Shown one piece after another: positions 24,755 through 36,100 of a stretch of 64,000 nucleotides of DNA. Origin of the DNA: Congeria kusceri. Lineage: Eukaryota; Mollusca; Bivalvia; Myida; Dreissenidae. How positions within the stretch are numbered: position 1 is the stretch's first letter; each line of letters opens with the position of its first letter. The stretch is from assembly GCA_027627225.1 (NCBI GenBank), contig CM051025.1, positions 71,835,069 to 71,899,068 of the forward strand, written 5' to 3'. The position numbers and the translations under genes were made by a program. Under the pieces are notes generated by a model. That model was not told the DNA's origin. It searched no databases and worked only from the letters and a program-made list of their open reading frames with translations.

Positions 24755-24985
24755 AGAGATATCAATGTGTGCCACATGCGGAACTTTCCATTTTAAGTCC
24801 CATCATATGTCTCACGCAATTGTGGGTAGAGGATCACACAAGGAACATTTCTGCGAAGTTTCATCAATATTGACCTACCGGTTTCAGAGGAGATGTCGTT
24901 TAAAGGAAACACTTACGCACGCACGCACGGACGCCGGACAAATCGCAGTGGCATACGCTGGCTGACTTTCGGCCAGTGGAGCTAA
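24755..24985. repeat. Fragment of a dispersed bivalve repeat
   Basis: The run from ACAAGAGATATCAATGTGTG through AAGTTTCATCAATATTGACC to ACGCACGCACGCACGGACGC and a final GGAGCTAAAAC has the layout of a common molluscan interspersed repeat. The ACGCACGC simple repeat sits at about 24915-24930. Family name unknown. Confidence 0.5.
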
Positions 24986-25358
24986 AACATTGTGTGACAT
25001 TACAAGAATTTCTTTGGCTTTGTTGGTAACACTTGAGCATATAGTAATTGAGCTCAATTGTTTGCAGACTGTGTTCAGTATTTGTGATCGCTGATATTGT
25101 AGTTATTATTATTGCTTTCCTTTGCAGGCACGTAGCAACGTTGAGGCACACCGAGGCACTTGCATCGGTTAAAATCTGAGAAATGACAAAAATAAAATTA
25201 AGCACTTTCCGAAAATAAAATAGATGTCTAGTAGATAATTTACGTGTATTAAAATCAATATACATGACTAGTACAGTACTAGATCTAATGTAAAATTTGA
25301 AGCATGGCTTTTCAAGAAAACAAAAACGCCCCATATATACACCAAATCAAAAAAATCA

Positions 25359-25404
25359 GGGGGGGGGGGGGAGCATGCCCTCGGCCCCCCCCCCCCCCCC
25401 CCCC
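25359..25404. repeat. Poly-G / poly-C inverted tract
   Basis: Thirteen G, then GAGCATGCCCTCGG, then about twenty C. The two runs can pair into a G:C hairpin. Flanking text (CCTCGGTGTTTGTTCGTCTC, GATACGGCCCTG) suggests it is the middle of an old repeat. Run lengths in assemblies of such tracts are unreliable. Confidence 0.7.
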
Positions 25405-25459
25405 AGAAAATATTTGCCTCGGTGTTTGTTCGTCTCTGGATACGGCCCTGCTTTGTAAG

Positions 25460-27510
25460 CCATTTTTGACTACCATTTAATTGTGTGATACTTGTTCAAC
25501 CTGCATGTATTGTGTTCTCAAACGTTCCACTTCAGTCTGTTTTGTGTGTGAAAAATAACGTGTACGGTAGTGATCATTTTTAAAAGTTAAATTTATTCCA
25601 ATATTATTGCGGTGACCTATACATGTTATTATTGTTTTATGATGAGATCATATAGGTGAATACATTCAAGAAGTATGGTAGAATTCTATCATGTAGAACT
25701 TTAGAAAATTCCACAAATGTGGCCGATACAGTAAGAATATATTTTGCCGTGTCTGTCACACTGAATATTTAATAATGCGATTTCTTAGCAATCACCTTCT
25801 GTACTGCATGTGTTGGTAATGTTTGCTTACATTCAATGTTTATTGCTTCATATAAACTTACAGCATACCTTAATTTTGCCATTTTCATCTTTTATTGGTG
25901 ATTTTAGTATTTTTTTAACTCACGCAAAAATTTAGTAGTTTTAATGCATAATTGCATGTTATACACTTGCAAATAAAATCAAAGCAATACTGGTACCAAT
26001 ATGTTTTATTTAATTCTTCACTTACTTATTTTTATGTTCCTTGCAGACAAATTTTAAAAATGATCTATTATTGGGGGAAAAATAGCCAAAACTGTAGCAA
26101 CACTCCTTAACTCGGATTTTTTCGCGCATCAGTCAATTTGATTTAAATTTTCATAATGGGAAGTGTTTTGACCGTGAGATAATTATATTTATTAAATATT
26201 GTGTAAACTGTAATTACCAACTAGATTCAGATATATTCATAATAATTGCCATGATCAAAGTAAGATGTCTTGTGACTTGTCTTGTTTTATTTCCGAAAGT
26301 TTTATACACTGGAAACGAAAGTAGAACACGCTGACTGAACAGTGGACTCACATATAGCTGTGCACATGCTTGCCATTATTGTGAAAGTGTTTTGACTACT
26401 ATAATAACGTTTTGTACATAGTCATAATCAACTGCTGTTACTAAAATAATTATATATAAAATATATCTATTTACTTTTATAAGTGTATTGTTATAAATTA
26501 TGACTGTCATTCCATCCCCCTTTTTTTTTTACAGAAAAATGTCCAATACGTACATGTAAACTGCATATTTTTTCTCGAAAACTAGCACGGCGACCCCTGT
26601 TTTCTTTTTTGCAGTTTGTTACGAATATAATTATGTAATAAATATTGAAAATTCAGGAATTTTCACGGAACAGTTTTTTTTCTATAGTCAAAAGCAAACT
26701 TTTATATGATTACAACATGTAGAATATTTTCGTTATAAAAGGATGAAAAAGCATTTTTGGCAAATATAATTTTTTTTCACTATGTAACGGATTGCTTTCT
26801 TACAATTACCTATTTCAACCTATAGGATGTCGTTATTTTTTACCAATCAATGCTCAATACTATTTTGTTTCCTAAAACAAAAACAGCATCAAAATTTCCT
26901 TAAATGCATTCAGGGGTAGGTTATTTACATGCAGTTTCCAAAAAATCGAATGCGGTGACCCCCATTTTTTTTTATGGATTCATTGTATTTGGCATTGAAC
27001 GATCTGCAAAATATGTAAAAATGAAATATTTTTACGGAAGGGAAAAAATTGTAGAAATCGTCTTTTACCGTTTTATACAACATGCCCGATGAATGTGGTA
27101 AATATTCCACTAATTTTAGTGTAATGTAACCGCATTCGCTCGAAAAGTTTTTGGTTCACTGTAGTACGTTTTTCATCCTGCATCTCGTAATCGACTAATC
27201 GCTGTGAAAATCTCTAATCATGCGTGGTCGTAAATCTCAAATTGTAGGTCTAACGACTCGCAAAATAAGACTTTATGGACACGTAATGATATTTTGCGTA
27301 AAATATATACTTAGTTGTTTGTAACCATGTTTTCGATAATTTTCCTCACACGTTAAATAGGTGTGCTCAAAATAAAAGTAATGTAAGGTGAATAAAATAA
27401 TATATAAATTGTACAGGTCGAACCATTAATACAAAAGTTAAAAAAAAGTTAATTCACTAGCAAAAACTAAGTGCTTAGATATATAGTAGTAAATAAAGTG
27501 CCTTTCTACA
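25460..27510. other. Gene-poor stretch with two related AT-rich segments
   Basis: No coding sequence recognised. Two segments, about 26540-26640 and about 26925-27030, share diverged phrases (ACATG.A..TGCA, GCGGTGACCCC/ GCGACCCCTGTTTT, long T runs), so an old duplication or two copies of one repeat is likely. Confidence 0.35.
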
Positions 27511-27514
27511 TCGA

Positions 27515-27596
27515 GTTGTCGTGGCCGAGTGGTTAAGGCGATGGACTAGAAATCCATTGGGATCTTCCCGCGCAGGTTCGAATCCTGCCGACAACG
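27515..27596 (+). tRNA. tRNA-Ser (anticodon AGA)
   Basis: An 82-nt tRNA without intron. The acceptor stem GTTGTCG (27515-27521) pairs with CGACAAC (27589-27595), with discriminator G at 27596. The A box is TGGCCGAGTGG, the anticodon loop CTAGAAA gives AGA (read as IGA for UCU/UCC/UCA), and the B box is GGTTCGAATCC. The long variable arm is the class II shape expected of Ser. A T-rich run (CATTCTTTTTTC) directly follows as the RNA polymerase III terminator. All stems are intact, so it is probably a working gene. Confidence 0.96.
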
Positions 27597-27599
27597 CAC

Positions 27600-29356
27600 A
27601 TTCTTTTTTCATTTTTTTTATAAATAACTTTTTACTAGTTCTTTATTCTTCATTTTTTGAATTTGACCTATTATCTTTGAATTATTATTAACGAGGTTAA
27701 GGTTTTGATATGTAATATTTAAGTTGTAATTTAACGACTGAATTCTTTCGAATGCAACGAGTCTGTTCTTTAATATCTTGAAATAAACACTCAGTACAAA
27801 CAATACGCAATAACAACATATTTTAATATTCTAAAAGCAATACTGATGATTAAGCATGGCTATAATTTCGAAACAGGAGCGTACCAGTTTTGTAGACATC
27901 GAAATCAACTGTTCGATCTAATCGTGGAAACTACTCCAATTAATAACTCAAACCCAGGAGATAAATCATTTACAGAGTTTTATTCCTTCGAACAGGCCTA
28001 ATTTCACCAATAATTACATTTTGCTGATTGATATTTGGATTTGGTTGTCAGGGATATTTGAAACCAAATGTGCCGAATACTCAGATGCATGTACAATCAA
28101 TACACTTTAAGAATGTTGTACATTATTACCGTATTATCTCATACAAGCGACACTTCACATGCTAAGTGTCTGAGTACTTACAGCGGAGGGTACTTCTATT
28201 GAGGCGGGCGGTTTATGTTAAAGTTTTGGTCATCATGCACGTATCAATATTTTCACCCGGGGGGGGGGGGGGGAGCGGCGGGCAGACTTTAGACTCAAAG
28301 CAATTACCGACAGACTGGAATTTGACACGCAGAATGAGTCCGGGTCCCGGAGAAATAGACTTTGGTCGGATTTTAGGTCCCGGTAATATTGGAACCCCGG
28401 ACCATTTGATGCCCCTATAGCATCTTCCACTGAGGGGATTAAGACAAAAATGCTTGGCTCTATGGTGGGGAATGAGACCCCTAAACATAAAATTAGTGAA
28501 ATTTCCCTGGGTCAGTCCGCCGTTCCCCCCCCCCCCCTCCCCTGGGGGAAAATTGATATGTGCATCGCCAACAAAAAAGATAACGCATTGGAAAATAGCA
28601 TTGAATAATGATTGTACTCAGCATAATGATGCATTTTGTTAACACGTAAATGACTCAGTGTATCAAAAATTATAAACGCATGTTTATGAATCCGATAAGT
28701 GTGGTGTGTATTGCCGTAAGTGTTTTAACGCCATCGTGTGCATATATAATGCCACCCTTGACCGTCCCTGTTAGGGTACACGTAATGGTTGCAGAGTAGT
28801 TCTATTTGGGATGAAACAGAGTTTTAAGCGCGACGTGATTCATTAAATACACATCCTTGGAATACCACATTACCAAAATGGATTTGTTCAATTGTGCTAA
28901 TGTTAATGTGCTAACAGACTATTTTTGAAATATTGTATTCTGTCACAGAAGACAAAAGGAAACACAACTTTGGCAAAATCTGTGAGAACTGAGAAGTACT
29001 CGTAGTTCCTCTACCCCTAGCGTATACTGTCATTCTACTATATATAACTAAATGCCTTTATTTGCTACCAGTTTTACAAGTTAGGCCACGGAGAGCATGC
29101 TACATAAACGCTGCATAGTTTAAAACGTGTCGTAAGGAATTAAATTTTTCTTTTGTTTAATGAAACAGAATCCGTTGAGATATTGTTCGCTGTTTAAACA
29201 CACCAGTGTCCCACTCACATAGAAAAAGAACAAAGAATAATGATGGGATGTTTAAATAATCTAGTTATGATCATTGTGAGGAATACATATATTTAAAGCT
29301 ATATATCGGACCATTATAAAATATTAAAGTATCAGATTTTAATAACCAGATGTGCT
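27600..29356. other. Spacer between tRNA-Ser and the glutaredoxin gene
   Basis: No coding sequence recognised except the G/C-tipped element at 28237-28563. The last 300 bases should include the glutaredoxin promoter; I see no clear core element. Confidence 0.4.
28237..28563. mobile_element. TIR element with G/C homopolymer tips
   Basis: The left end reads GCACGTATCAATATTTTCAC, then CCC, a run of about 15 G and AGCGGCGG. The right end is its near reverse complement: CCGCCGTT, a run of about 14 C, TCCCCTGGGGGAAAATTGAT and ATGTGC. The arms are about 45 bases; the internal 230 bases have no coding sequence. It is a MITE-like unit in the spacer upstream of the glutaredoxin gene. Confidence 0.75.
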
Positions 29357-31362
29357 ATGTCAAACGGAGGGTTTAAAGAAATCATCGACAGGGCCATCAA
29401 GACCTATACGGTCACGGTGTTCACCCGCCCTAGCTGCCCCTACTGCCTGGGCGCCAAGAACACCATCCGGAAGTACATCGGGCGGTGCGTGACGCAGGAG
29501 GAAGTGTACTTTGTGGACATCGACCAGCAGACGGATTCCCGGGCGTTCCAGAATTACCTGAAGCTGATCACGGGCGCTCCAGCGGTAAGGTTTATAACCT
29601 CGTACTTGTATGTTACAATGTTTCGTCTAACCAAATGTCTTACGTTTTCCGTTCACGTTCAGGTTAGATTTCGCTTCCAAATGGTTATAAAAGTTTAAAC
29701 GTACAATATTTTGTAAATAAAGTCAAAACTATTTTGTTTGAGAATATAAGGTTTAAATTATACACATACACATAGGCCCTTGGTACATAACTTATATACT
29801 ATACCAAGGGTAAGCACACGTTAAACTATGAGGTCAGCTTTTGCATGAGAGCTGATCTACCATACCAAAGATGCGTCTTGTTTTGTTTTAACTTTATATA
29901 CACACCTACCATACCTAATAATTGCTAATTATTATACACTCGTTTCGTTATTGTATAATGATTTGGACGGGTAGTGTCTCTTTAACATAATTGAGGCGTG
30001 TCGGGGGAAAACCGGGCTTAATGCATGTGCGTAACGTGTCGTCCCGGATCAGCTTGTGCAGTCCGCACAGGCTAATCCAGGACGACACTTTCCGCTTTTA
30101 TGGTATTTTCTGTTTCAAGGAAGTCTCTTCTAAACATAAATCCACTGTAGGCGGAATTAAAATGTCTTCCCGAATTTGCCTGTGCGGAATGCAAGATATA
30201 TATCATTATGTTACTGTTTAATCAGCAAACAGGCACTTCCCTTTGTTTTTGAAACTGTTAATTTTGATAAATACTGTTACACAGGTCATTTAACCTATTT
30301 ATCTAGTGACAGGTAGACAATACATTATGGTTCACTTTCTCGCTTATTATGAATAAATACTTCAATCTAAACAGATTTTGAAATGTTTTGACCGGCACTT
30401 GTATAGAAAACTTAACTTTTTATCGACCCTTACGTAACCTGATCAAAGAAAATGCGTTTAACTAAAATACAAAAGAAATTATGTAATCTAATGTTAAAGA
30501 CAAAGGAAAACGTCGATATATTAGGAGCAATATAAATAAAATATAATAGACCGGAGTACACACTTTTACAGAAGATCTACACTACACAATACTAGTATTT
30601 GGTGTCGATTATCTTCGATCAAATCGTATAGGCAGAGGTACGATGTATGAAGCTATTGAGAAAATGAATATAATTAAACATAATAACCAGCAAGTTCCGA
30701 TCGCGGTCCAATATATTAATTCAGTGTAAATTAATCTATCATGTATAGTCTGCTGTATTTATTCTTTTATCGTGTAAAACACTGAACATTTTTTGTGTGT
30801 ATATTTGACGAAGCATTGTCAGTTTAAATGATTTAGACATGCCAAAACGGACGATAACTATTACAAGTACTGGTGACCCGCGGGGTAATTCAGCTCTGGG
30901 TACCCAGGTAGTCGCTACAGATTGCTGACCGTCCCAACCCTACTCATCCGTGCCGGGCCAAAATACCAAACACTTTTGTCTATATATCGATGTGACCTCA
31001 CGGACATATTATGTGTTCCTTGAAACCAGAAGTTCCTATCAGCTTTCTTTGCACACCTTCAGGCTTTCAATGGACGATATGAGGCGCGTCGTGGGGAAAT
31101 CGGGCTGAATGCATGTGCGTAAAGTGTCGTCCCCGATCAGCCTGTGCAGTACGCACAGACTGATCCGGGACGAAATTTTACGTACGTGCATTAAGACCGG
31201 TTTTCCTACGATGCGCCTCATATATGGTTTCCATCTAGCTCCATGTTGCAGGTACCCAACATTTTTATCAAAGGCAAGTTCATCGGCGGACAACAGGTGC
31301 TTCGTGACCTTCACAGATCCGGCCAGCTGGCCGACATGCTCCAAAAGTCGCCAAAACGATGA
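29357..31362 (+). CDS. Dithiol glutaredoxin (2 exons)
   Basis: Small thiol-disulfide oxidoreductase that reduces protein-glutathione mixed disulfides with glutathione; no targeting peptide is seen, so probably cytosolic. Exons are 29357-29584 and 31252-31362 (112 residues, phase 0 junction), the usual length for GLRX/GLRX2-type proteins. The active site TRPSCPYC has Cys27 and Cys30. The cis-Pro is in AVPNIF (Pro78), directly after the splice junction, and the glutathione-binding GG is in KFIGGQQ (Gly88-Gly89). The ending SGQLADMLQ fits the last helix. The first exon is clearly richer in G+C than its surroundings. The single intron holds two hairpin MITEs; the second ends only about 30 bases before the acceptor at 31251. 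The gene could be the orthologue of GLRX or GLRX2; the sequence alone does not decide. Confidence 0.93.
29993..30195. mobile_element. Hairpin MITE, long form, copy D, right end lost
   Basis: It starts AGGCGTGTCGGGGGAAAACC and has the GTCGTCCCGGATCAGC arm, the central CACTTTCCGC segment and the AAGGAAGTCTCTTCTAAACA block. It then stops abruptly after TGTGCGGAATGCAAG without the right arm. It lies in the glutaredoxin intron. Confidence 0.85.
31079..31223. mobile_element. Hairpin MITE, short form, copy E, next to an acceptor
   Basis: A complete short form: ATGAGGCGCGTCGTGGGGAA at the left and TTTCCTACGATGCGCCTCAT at the right, with an internal GCCTGTGCAGTACGCACAGAC palindrome. An ATAT-type flank appears on both sides, consistent with a short target duplication. 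The element ends about 30 bases upstream of glutaredoxin exon 2. Confidence 0.9.
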
Positions 31363-31399
31363 AAAACAGAACACTGCCCGTTATTCTCAAAACAGAATG

Positions 31400-33146
31400 T
31401 GAAGTAATTGAGCGAATTTATTTGAAACTTTAGTTCAAACAGCGCGTATTGTGTCGAAACATTTCAGAAACAAGTACAACTTGGTCATGAAATCTACTGT
31501 GAGAACGCGCGCCAGTCGAATTGAACTATTTTTAATGGCCACATTTGGTAATCAAGCGAAAATGCAACGCAGTTATCTTTAATTTACCGACATCCAGGTT
31601 CGTCTAGTAGAAGGACATGTATTAAAACATATTATTTCAAAAGGCCTTCTATGTTTAAGTACTGACAATTGTTACAAACAAATAACAAAACCGAACTCAT
31701 AAAACTGTGTGTTTTATACTAGATCCAATACATGTAACGCATGGGCATGAACGGAATTTCTGTGTTCATCCTGTTTTTGTGTTGAAAACATAATTTTTTA
31801 TGTCTGTATTTTTTGTTCGTCAGTCCATTATATGTTTGATATATTCTTATAGATGTCATTGTATGTTTATACTAGACGATGACATGTTTTATTAAAACCC
31901 TATATGTGTTGTTGACGATATACTTTGTACAAGTTAAAATGAAATATATGTCTGTTCGTCAAACTGGTTTTCGGCCGAAGTTTGAAGTTGACCAGTACAT
32001 TTACATTTTCTGATGCAAGGGATTAAAGCGGCCCTGGTCTGTATTTTAGGAGCATCTTAAGTAATATGATCTTATCCTTCAACTTAAAATCAACATTTTA
32101 TTAAACATTTTATTTCCTTTGTACAGTGCATTGTATTTAGTGGTTAATAATTATCACACATAGAATTAATATTTGTTTTCTATCAACATACAATGATACG
32201 CAATTTTATACGCAGTTTTTAAACTTAAAAGATTTAGAATTTTTTTTAAAACTCAAGTGGAAACATTAAATGTTTCTTAATTTTTTTAAGATAAACGTAA
32301 GATGTTTCTGGAATATGGGCCCTGGAACCTGTTTGCACAAGCATAGTGATTTGTTGCATTCTAAAATGAATTCTAACATGACATGCGCAGAGTTTTATAT
32401 AGACAAAGAACAAAATTCACCGTTGTTAAACTACCAATAAACAACCCGAAAAAATAGTTCCGAAACTGTCAAATATAGTCCGCATTGTAATTGCAGACAA
32501 TATTGTCAGGTCATGTTAGAATCGAAATGTCTTTATAATTTTTGTTGTAAAATAAACAACGATTTGTCGTTCTGATGCGACTATATCAAACCACTCGGGC
32601 CAACGCCCTCGTGGTTTAATTTCTACGCATAGAACTCCAACTCGTTGTTTATTTGCCGATAAACAATTCGAAATCGAACATTATTTTTTAATTAAACCAC
32701 CGGCAGTATGTTTACCACTGAATTAATTATTACGTTGGATGCTATAGTCGTTTCATTATTGTGTTGTTTTTTTTAATGTACTCGTAGTTCAAATCGCGTT
32801 TAAGTACAATAATCATTTTAATGTAGATATTTATTATGATTTGTTCTTATTTCACTATGCAATTTACTTAATCACAGCAAGAAATGCATTAAATTGACAA
32901 AACAACAACACTGTATATCATAAAACATTTAATAATAAAACAGTTAGTTTACACCATCTCGTGCAATTTTAATAAAACTATCTTGCAAATCGAAACCAAT
33001 ATCATCGTAATAAAACATACGTATTAAAACACATTTTTATATTATTTATCTTCTATACGATTCAACGTATAGTTATTATATATGCAATCTCTCGATATCT
33101 TATAGTCTGTGCAAACCATCCACAGTCTATGTTTATAATTGCAAAT
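31400..33146. other. Spacer between convergent glutaredoxin and transglutaminase-like genes
   Basis: Holds the 3' untranslated regions of both converging genes. No coding sequence recognised. Several AATAAA-like hexamers occur (for example near 32550), none decisive. The nested hairpin at 32549-32658 is the only structured part. Confidence 0.4.
32549..32658. repeat. Nested hairpin, about 110 bases
   Basis: The inner stem pairs AAACCACTCGGGC with GCCCTCGTGGTTT around a four-base loop (about 32588-32618). An outer, imperfect stem pairs AAATAAACAACGATTTG with its reverse complement near 32640-32658 (CTCGTTGTTTATTTG). It has the size and shape of a small MITE; no second copy is in the window. 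Confidence 0.65.
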
Positions 33147-36100
33147 TCAGAAATCTTTGTCGCCAATCTCAGCTGCCATTGTGAACGCCTGAAAAATAAG
33201 AAACAAAATAGTATCCCTATATATATATATAAATATTTAAAAAATAGATAGCTAAATATAATGTTTTAGTACATAATTTATACTTAAATATTCTATAATT
33301 AAATATAATGTTATATTTGGTACATCTAAATAAACTGGTACTTGTTTAGATTTTATTAATGTATTAACTACTGCCAACTATTTATGCAGACTCCGTATAT
33401 AATACGAATGCTCATATTCAATATGTAATAGAAGTGTTTACACACATAACAGATAAATGAGTGTTCAGATCTATTTAAAATGATAAATACATATACACAT
33501 ATTCTATGTAGAAATCTGGTGAAATCTGTTATTAAAACGAGAAACTTTCTGCTATGGGAGCCACATTATCAATATGTATGCACATTTGCATAAGGTAAAC
33601 GTATGCGAGAAACAGTATGGGGCTACTATGGAAGTCCTGTACTCACCCACTGAAAGAACGTCGCAGCTCCCACGCTTGCCACCTGGACGGTTTCAAGGTC
33701 ATACTTGGCGAGAATCTCATGCACTCGTTTAAGAACTTCCGGTTGGACACCGTCTGTCCGGAAGTCGGCAACACGGCGCTTGAGAGAATCCTTTCCACGC
33801 TTAGAAATTAGGCCCTGGATCTTTGACCATTTCTGTGGAACAAAATCGTTCTATTCTATATGCTACTAAATACATTTTAATTATATACGATGACAAGGTT
33901 TCGAAATTAAACAATCATACAATTCGAAGATTCCAATTTCACAATACTTCGAAGCTACTTTATGACAGCTACTATTTGAAAGTCTTTCTTCACTCGCCGA
34001 AACAAGATGGCCGCCAAACCGTGTCTGCGTGTAGTGGTAAAAAAATTGAAATATGTTATTTTAAAATAAACAATTTTATTTTGATAAATTCGAATGTTGT
34101 TACTAATGAAATAAGAAAATATACCCTTAATTCTTGCTCTTGGTTGCCTAGCAACAGGAAACTGGCCGCCATTACTGCATGCACTGCCGGTGGTGGTTTC
34201 GGATAGCTCCGTATTTCGGATATCGTCTTCTGATCCATAGCGAGGACCTCGTGCTTCAGCCTCTTAAACCGGCGCAGGCGGGACCGCATCGCTTCCGCCC
34301 TGACCGCTAGGTCGCCGAGCTGGCGTCTCAGGGAGGTGCCGCTGGCGCTGTGGAGGGCCTTCTCCAGAAGGTCAAGGTCCTTTCGGGCTATTGCTTCTTC
34401 TAGATCTGTGTACATTATATAGTGTTGTTATTGATAGTCTCAAACACAATAAAAGCCAATAAATAAATGTAATACATTTTGCATTACATTTAGTATTCAA
34501 TAGAAGTTATCGTATTGTAAAGATGTCTTAAAGATAATAATGCATGTACAGTTGGACACGTTCGACACTTACTGAACTATTACACAGAAATTTTCGTTTT
34601 GGTTGTGAATACTTGTACTTATGAACAGATTTACTATTAATATATGTTTATGTGTATTGTTATTTATATAATATTAATATTCCAACAATCATCACCCACT
34701 AAAACAAGAACACGGAGGATTTCTAGTGTCAGTTTCATTTCTTCACAATGCGATAATGATGTTATTGTTTATAGCTTAATTTTACATATCAGTTGCGTAC
34801 CTCTGTTCAACTTGGCAAGCTGCAGCTTCTTCTTGGCCAGTGCCAGGTCGCCCCGGTCCTCCATGTTGCGATCGCTGAACTTGCTGATCCAGTGGGCCAG
34901 GCTCTCAGCGTCGCCGCTCTCCGTCGCCTTGTGCATCTCAGACCGGATGTCCGCAAGCTCTAGGTCCTGGAGCGAAGTAACAGTTATCGGGTCTTACAAA
35001 GAGTATCGAGCATTCAAATGAAATTGTCCGGTCCAGCGAGCAACTAGTACACTCTCTGGTGTCATAGAATAACAATATCACATATTAAGAATTCAGATAG
35101 AACGTCGACAAGAAAGTTAATTTAAAATTGAAAACACATAACGGGAAGTATTATTTTATACGGTGGAATACATACAAACTACTTTGAACTGCGAGGTGTT
35201 GTATAACTTACCTCGACTAATTTCGTACGACGCATTAGATAATTGCACACGTTCTTCCGCTCCGAACCATCTTTGACAAACACTTGAAGCGCGTATTCTC
35301 CTTCCCTTGGCGGCGCAACCTTGATCACCACGTGGTCGCCTTCTGTTTCTATTGTCACGTGACTTTTCATGTCGTCTCGGGACATCCCATTCGTAACGAG
35401 ATCAGCCTCGATGTCAATATTTTGGTCCTTCGGCAAAGCAAAACGGACGAATGTGACTGCTTCTTCGTCTAAGCTGACAATAGCGTTTTTGTGGGTCAGA
35501 CCATGCATGCCAACCATGTCCAACGCAGCGTTTGGCCCCCAGCCTATAGCAGAAACGACGGGATACGGCTGACAGTTGGGATCCGTCTCGGCGCATACGA
35601 TTTTATACTCGGCGACCCAGTTTGACGGTAGAGGACGCTTTGTGTCTTTACAAAAGACGTTCAGTTTGAACACTCCTATGTACGGAAAGCGAAACTGGAG
35701 GTATTCGGTGTCGTCGTACCTGTAGCGGAAGGAGTAGCCTTCAAGCGGTGTGACGTCATACTCTCCTTCCGCTTCCAATTCTCGTCTGGCATGCAGTGCG
35801 TACGACAACTCGTACCGCTGAGTCCGGTCGGCAGGTAATGTGAACTCAAAGCTACACTCGCCGTCTTTGGTATGCACGACACAGTTTTCATGAAGAAGCT
35901 CCTTTAGCTTGAGCTCATAGAAGGCCGGTTGGTAAAACGGGAGATCTTCAAATTCAGTCTTTGAGAGAGGCTTACTCAACAACTGCCAGGACGGATCTTC
36001 CGGGAAACATTTAGTGATAAACATTTCAGGGTCGGTCAAGAAATAAAAGTCATTTCTTACGCGGGATAGCGTGAATCTGGATTGAGCATTTTCGTTCCAG

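Noticed and set aside
29991..31402. Open frames with '[12 protein letters not shown]' type peptides around 29991, 31039-31402, 5610, 7103, 22012 and 54666
   Set aside because: The same peptide recurs because all are translations of the hairpin MITE family, on either strand.
33980..34040. AAGATGGCCGCC as a YY1-type promoter element
   Set aside because: It lies in an intron of the - strand gene with no + strand gene starting after it; a single motif is not enough.
35284..35891. Several + and - strand open frames overlapping the large exon at 35212-36316
   Set aside because: They are shadows of the real - strand coding frame of the transglutaminase-like gene.
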